A program made the position numbers and the translations under genes. Below, piece by piece: positions 55,851-64,000 of a stretch of 64,000 nucleotides of DNA. A model generated the notes under the pieces. It worked only from the letters and a program-made list of their open reading frames with translations, had not been told where the DNA came from and made no database searches. Numbering within the stretch: position 1 is the stretch's first letter; every line of letters starts with the position of its first letter. Source of the DNA: Rhodanobacteraceae bacterium (GTDB taxonomy: Bacteria; Acidobacteriota; Terriglobia; Terriglobales; Acidobacteriaceae); contig CAJCHN010000076.1 in the NCBI GenBank assembly GCA_903970285.1, positions 27,925-91,924 of the forward strand, written 5' to 3'.

Positions 55851-57542
55851 TTACCCGGCTTCTCCCCACTCCCGAACGCCATACTCCTTCAATTTGCGGT
55901 ACAGGGTTGTCTTCCCTATGCCAAGCAGTTTGGCCGCCAGCAGCTTGTCGCCCTTCAATTTCCGTATCGAGTCCAGAATGGCATCGCGCTCGAGCTCCGC
56001 GATAGGGCGAATCGAGCTGACCGCCTGGCCCCCAATCACTGTCGCCTCCGGCTCCGGTGACTCGGACAGATGGCGCAGACGCTCGCTCACCTGCTGCACC
56101 TCGCGAGAGAAATCAACCGACATCAGCACCGGCCCGGAACTCAACTCGCATGCCCGCGCAATTTCGTTCTCCAGTTCCCGGACATTCCCCGGCCACTCGT
56201 ACGCCACCAGTGCACGCAGCGCTTCATCTGAAATCTCTCGCACCGGATGGCTCGCCGGTTGCGCCTTCTGCAGGAAGAACTGGATCAACTCGGGAATGTC
56301 CTCCCTCCTCTGCCGCAATGGCGGGATCCGCAGGCTAACCACCTTCAAGCGGAAGTACAGGTCGCGGCGGAATCTCCCCTGGTCGACCATCGCCAGCAGA
56401 TCCGCGTTGGTTGCCGCCAGCAGACGGACCGAGATGGGTACGGTGTGATTCGCGCCCACCGGACGCACCGCCTTCTCCTCCAGCGCATGCTGCAGCTTGC
56501 TCTGCAGGTCCAGGGGAAGCTCCCCGATCTCATCCAGCAGAACCGTACCCCCGGCTGCCGCGGCGAGCAAACCCTCCTTCGCTGCCTGGTTTGTGCTCAG
56601 AGCGTCGAGCGCACCCGCTCCGCGAACATAGCCGAACAGCTCTCCCTCCAGCTGCGACGGTGCCATCGATCCGCAATCGACGGCAACAAACGGCTTCGCA
56701 GACTGAGGGCCGTTGAAATGGATGGATCGCGCGACCAGCTCCTTGCCCGTGCCACTCTCGCCCGCAATCAACACCGGGTGGGTCGAGTGCGCGACCTTGG
56801 AGACGATCCGGTAGAGTTTTTCCATCTCCGGCGAGTTTCCAATCAAAGGACCGACACTGCTCTGGCTGCGCAGTCGTTCGCGCAGCAGACGGCTCTCCAC
56901 CTTCAGAATGGTCTGGCGCGAGGACCGCTTGAGGATAGCCTGCAACTCGCCCAGCGCAAACGGCTTGATCAGCAGATCTTCCGCTCCCAGCCGCATCGCC
57001 TCCACCGCCGTGGACACAGTCGCCGTAGCCGTCATGACCACGACGGAGATGTGGGGAGCGAGCTCCTTCACGTCTTCCAACAAGGACAAACCGGCACCAG
57101 CCCCGGCCCATCTCGCGATGCCGCCCCCGGCACCTCCGGGAAGCGGTAAGTCCATCAGCATCATATCTATCTTCTGCTGGCGCACAATGGCGCGGGCAGA
57201 AGCCCCGTCCGTCGCCTGGATCACGGCAAATCCCATCCTCCGCGCAATCTCCGCACAGGCCGACCGCACCGAAGCATCTTCGTCCGCAACCAGCAGCTGT
57301 AAACGCAGAACGTTGTCCGCGGGAACGGCCCAATGCAGCGTGTCCGGGAATACCCGGCCATCCCCCACGCGACCGGCCCCTACCCCTGGCGGCGCGCCCC
57401 CGCTGCCGCCACCCTGGCCCTCCCCCCCAAGCTGGGCCAATCGTCCAACCGCCGCTGCCCTATGCTCTGGCAACCCGGTGGTCCGCAACCAAACCTCGCC
57501 GCGGATCACGCAAATATCCCGACCGTTCACGTACGAGTTCAA
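55851..57542 (-). CDS. NtrC-like regulator without GAFTGA motif
   Basis: The 563-residue protein has a receiver domain at about 84-205 (LQLLVADEDASVRSACAEIA, DMMLMDLPLPGG, IKPFA), an AAA+ domain (GESGTGKE, TVLLDEIGE, RRDLYFRL) and a Fis-type DNA-binding helix-turn-helix (DKLLAAKLLGIGKTTLYRKL). The stretch that normally reads GAFTGA is GAGALDA (YVRGAGALDALS), so the sigma-54 contact loop is lost. It may act as a sigma-70 type regulator or repressor, like other GAFTGA-less NtrC proteins. An N-terminal extension of about 80 residues is Gly-rich. TTG 57542 is the start, with GAGAGG 6 bases before it. Confidence 0.82.
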   Translation of the reverse strand: MNSYVNGRDICVIRGEVWLRTTGLPEHRAAAVGRLAQLGGEGQGGGSGGAPPGVGAGRVGDGRVFPDTLHWAVPADNVLRLQLLVADEDASVRSACAEIARRMGFAVIQATDGASARAIVRQQKIDMMLMDLPLPGGAGGGIARWAGAGAGLSLLEDVKELAPHISVVVMTATATVSTAVEAMRLGAEDLLIKPFALGELQAILKRSSRQTILKVESRLLRERLRSQSSVGPLIGNSPEMEKLYRIVSKVAHSTHPVLIAGESGTGKELVARSIHFNGPQSAKPFVAVDCGSMAPSQLEGELFGYVRGAGALDALSTNQAAKEGLLAAAAGGTVLLDEIGELPLDLQSKLQHALEEKAVRPVGANHTVPISVRLLAATNADLLAMVDQGRFRRDLYFRLKVVSLRIPPLRQRREDIPELIQFFLQKAQPASHPVREISDEALRALVAYEWPGNVRELENEIARACELSSGPVLMSVDFSREVQQVSERLRHLSESPEPEATVIGGQAVSSIRPIAELERDAILDSIRKLKGDKLLAAKLLGIGKTTLYRKLKEYGVREWGEAG

Positions 57543-57796
57543 TGTGTACCTCTCTGTTGACTGAACTCAGAAAATGACCGGAGGGCATTCTGCGGAAGAG
57601 GATGAAGTCCGGCGATCTCCCAATTTGAACCATCTGGCTCATGTCCCACAATCTATCCCACCGGAGGGCCGTCGCATCGGTATGAGCGAAATAAAAGCAA
57701 ATAACACTCCCCAAACGGGAATCGGAGGCACCTGAGCCGCTTTTGTCGAATCGCCGCTTCATCCAAAGCTCGGCCACTGAGCTGCACCAGCACCCC

Positions 57797-57802
57797 TATA
57801 AT
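57797..57802 (+). promoter_or_regulatory. Possible -10 element giving a leaderless rph transcript
   Basis: TATAAT lies 6 bases before the ATG of rph, so transcription would begin at or next to the start codon. No good -35 hexamer is seen at 17 bases spacing, and no ribosome binding site precedes the ATG. Confidence 0.4.
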
Positions 57803-57808
57803 CCCGGA

Positions 57809-58540
57809 ATGGCCCTTTTTCGCCCCGATCAGCGTCCCGCTGCTGCCCTGCGCCCCACCCGCATCACCCCCGGATACATCTCGACCCCAGAAGGCTCGGT
57901 TCTGATCGAAGCCGGCAACACCCGCGTCCTCTGCAACGCGACCATCGAAGCCGGCGTCCCCGGCTGGATGCGCAACTCAGGGAGGGGCTGGGTGACAGCC
58001 GAATATGGCATGCTCCCCCGGGCCACCCTCACCCGTTCCCCACGCGAGGCGGAACGCGGCAAGATCGGCGGCCGTACCCATGAAATTCAACGGCTCATCG
58101 GGCGCTCGTTACGCAGCGTCGTCGACATGCGCCTGCTGGGAGAGCGCACCATCATCCTCGACTGCGATGTCCTGCAGGCCGATGGTGGAACCCGCACGGC
58201 AGCCATCACCGGTGCCGCCGTGGCCCTCGCCATCGCTTTAGGCAAGCTCGTTCAAGCCGGAACCCTGAAGCAGAACCCACTCAAACAGATGATCGCCGCC
58301 ACCTCCGTCGGCATCGTCGATGGAGCTACCCTGCTTGACCTTTGCTACGAAGAGGATGCGCGCGCCACTGTCGATATGAACGTCGTCATGCTAGCCTCGG
58401 GCGGCCTGGTCGAGACCCAGGCAACCGCAGAAAAGGACTCCTACAGCCGCCAGCAGCTTACCGACATGCTGGATCTCGCCGAGGCGGGAATTCGCGATCT
58501 GCTTGTGTCCCAGCAGACCGCCTTGAGCGCTGCGGGATGA
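57809..58540 (+). CDS. rph: Ribonuclease PH
   Basis: RNase PH trims tRNA 3' ends by phosphorolysis. The 243-residue product shows the family pattern: [60 protein letters not shown], then [20 protein letters not shown] and the [20 protein letters not shown] strand with catalytic Asp. The end [20 protein letters not shown] is also typical. ATG 57809 is the right start; the frame opens at 57743. It is convergent with rpoC. Confidence 0.96.
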   Translation: MALFRPDQRPAAALRPTRITPGYISTPEGSVLIEAGNTRVLCNATIEAGVPGWMRNSGRGWVTAEYGMLPRATLTRSPREAERGKIGGRTHEIQRLIGRSLRSVVDMRLLGERTIILDCDVLQADGGTRTAAITGAAVALAIALGKLVQAGTLKQNPLKQMIAATSVGIVDGATLLDLCYEEDARATVDMNVVMLASGGLVETQATAEKDSYSRQQLTDMLDLAEAGIRDLLVSQQTALSAAG

Positions 58541-58747
58541 TTGAAGGCGCTTACAGGCCTTTCGCGTCGAGACCCTGAGAACACTCTGAGCTGGGGCGGC
58601 ATTGGATGGGCCTCTGGTCCTCACCTTCGCCGTAACACGGGCGACGTACATTCCGGTCGAATGGATCGCCACGGATGAGTGGGCGGATGAGTGGGAGGGC
58701 AGGCGGACTTGCATGGACTTAGCCTGGCTTGAGGATCCAGGAGCGTC

Positions 58748-58787
58748 AAACACAAGGGCGGACTCTTCCGAGTCCGCCCTTGTGTTT
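58748..58787. terminator. Bidirectional terminator, rph / rpoC
   Basis: A perfect 18-base stem (AAACACAAGGGCGGACTC with its complement) closes a four-base loop TTCC. TTTGTTTT follows on the plus strand. It lies between the convergent rph and rpoC genes and can end both transcripts. The 200 bases between rph and the hairpin hold no gene. Confidence 0.85.
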
Positions 58788-58823
58788 GTTTTCATGCGAA
58801 GCGTCGAGAACGGTGCGAAGCAC

Positions 58824-63014
<4,191 letters not shown>

Positions 63015-63270
63015 ATGTGCGTCTCCGTAAGGGCAGCTTCTAGCCGCTAGCTTCTAGCTTCTAGCTCGGCCCTGGTTTACTGCGGTTCACTGCTCAGGCG
63101 GTGGAGGTGGTGCTATAAGTCTCGCCGCCTGCTTCTATTCGGTGCCAGATTTCTGCTCGGCGAGGTCCCCTGAACATTGAGCCGATGCCTTGCTCAGGGG
63201 ACTTTCACCATCAGGTCCGGCGGTCTTACTGACAGCTAGAAGCGAAAAGCTGGTAGCCGTCTTCAGTTCT
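63015..63270. other. rpoB-rpoC spacer with repeats and hairpins
   Basis: The 256-base spacer contains CTTCTAG words at 63035-63066, where GCTTCTAGCT occurs twice. The inverse AGCTAGAAGC is at 63234-63243, close to the end of rpoB. Between them is a hairpin with a 9-base stem, GTCCCCTGA (63165-63173) and TCAGGGGAC (63194-63202). No reading frame is convincing. Confidence 0.6.

Positions 63271-64000
<730 letters not shown>

Overview
The window looks like chromosomal DNA of an acidobacterium (Terriglobia / Acidobacteriaceae type). This is inferred from the high G+C content, a TonB-dependent receptor with a carboxypeptidase-like plug extension, a GH9 cellulase, a fused LptC-LptA protein, the many sigma-54 activators, and short hairpin repeats scattered between genes. 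No sequence search was possible, so the phylum call rests on gene content only.

Region 1 (1-17.2 kb, nearly all minus strand) is a large flagellar cluster. In transcription order it reads: OmpR-type regulator, sigma-54 activator without a DNA-binding domain, histidine kinase, NtrC-type regulator, flgB, flgC, fliE, fliF, fliG, fliH, fliI, fliJ, fliK, flgD, flgE, fliN, fliO, fliP, and the first codons of fliQ. Most genes overlap by 1-4 bases. Two good sigma-54 (-24/-12) promoters are visible, one before the kinase gene and one before fliK. A single-domain PilZ protein lies next to the regulators.

Region 2 (17.3-29 kb) holds mostly secreted or housekeeping genes: a TPR protein, a Tat-exported multicopper oxidase, a lipoprotein phosphoesterase, a GH9 cellulase, enolase, a VirB10-like barrel protein, a pentapeptide-repeat protein and a CcmE-like haem chaperone with Cys in place of His.

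Region 3 (29.2-38.4 kb, minus strand) is the conserved LPS-export / sigma-54 locus: M50-like membrane protein, lptC-lptA fusion, lptB, rpoN, hpf, PAS-GGDEF protein, rapZ. The M50 homologue has lost its zinc motif, the GGDEF protein has a broken signature and sits where ptsN is usually found, and lptB carries a 10-base deletion that breaks its frame.

Region 4 (38.5-58.5 kb) is mixed: rsmD, a trans-sulfuration enzyme with thiL, an M23 peptidase, a VWA protein, a lipoprotein, a 1.2-kb-residue TonB-dependent receptor, a DUF2076 protein, a NUDIX hydrolase, an S15 peptidase, CDGSH and UBP zinc-finger proteins, an NtrC-like regulator without the GAFTGA loop plus a small companion, and RNase PH.

Region 5 (58.7-64 kb) is rpoC and the 3' part of rpoB, separated by an unusually repeat-rich spacer.

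How it fits together: RpoN (region 3) is the sigma factor that the flagellar promoters and activators of region 1 need, and three AAA+ activators of this class are in the window. One of them lacks DNA binding and one lacks the sigma-54 contact loop, so the regulatory set is unusual. No CRISPR array, prophage, transposase, rRNA or tRNA gene was seen.
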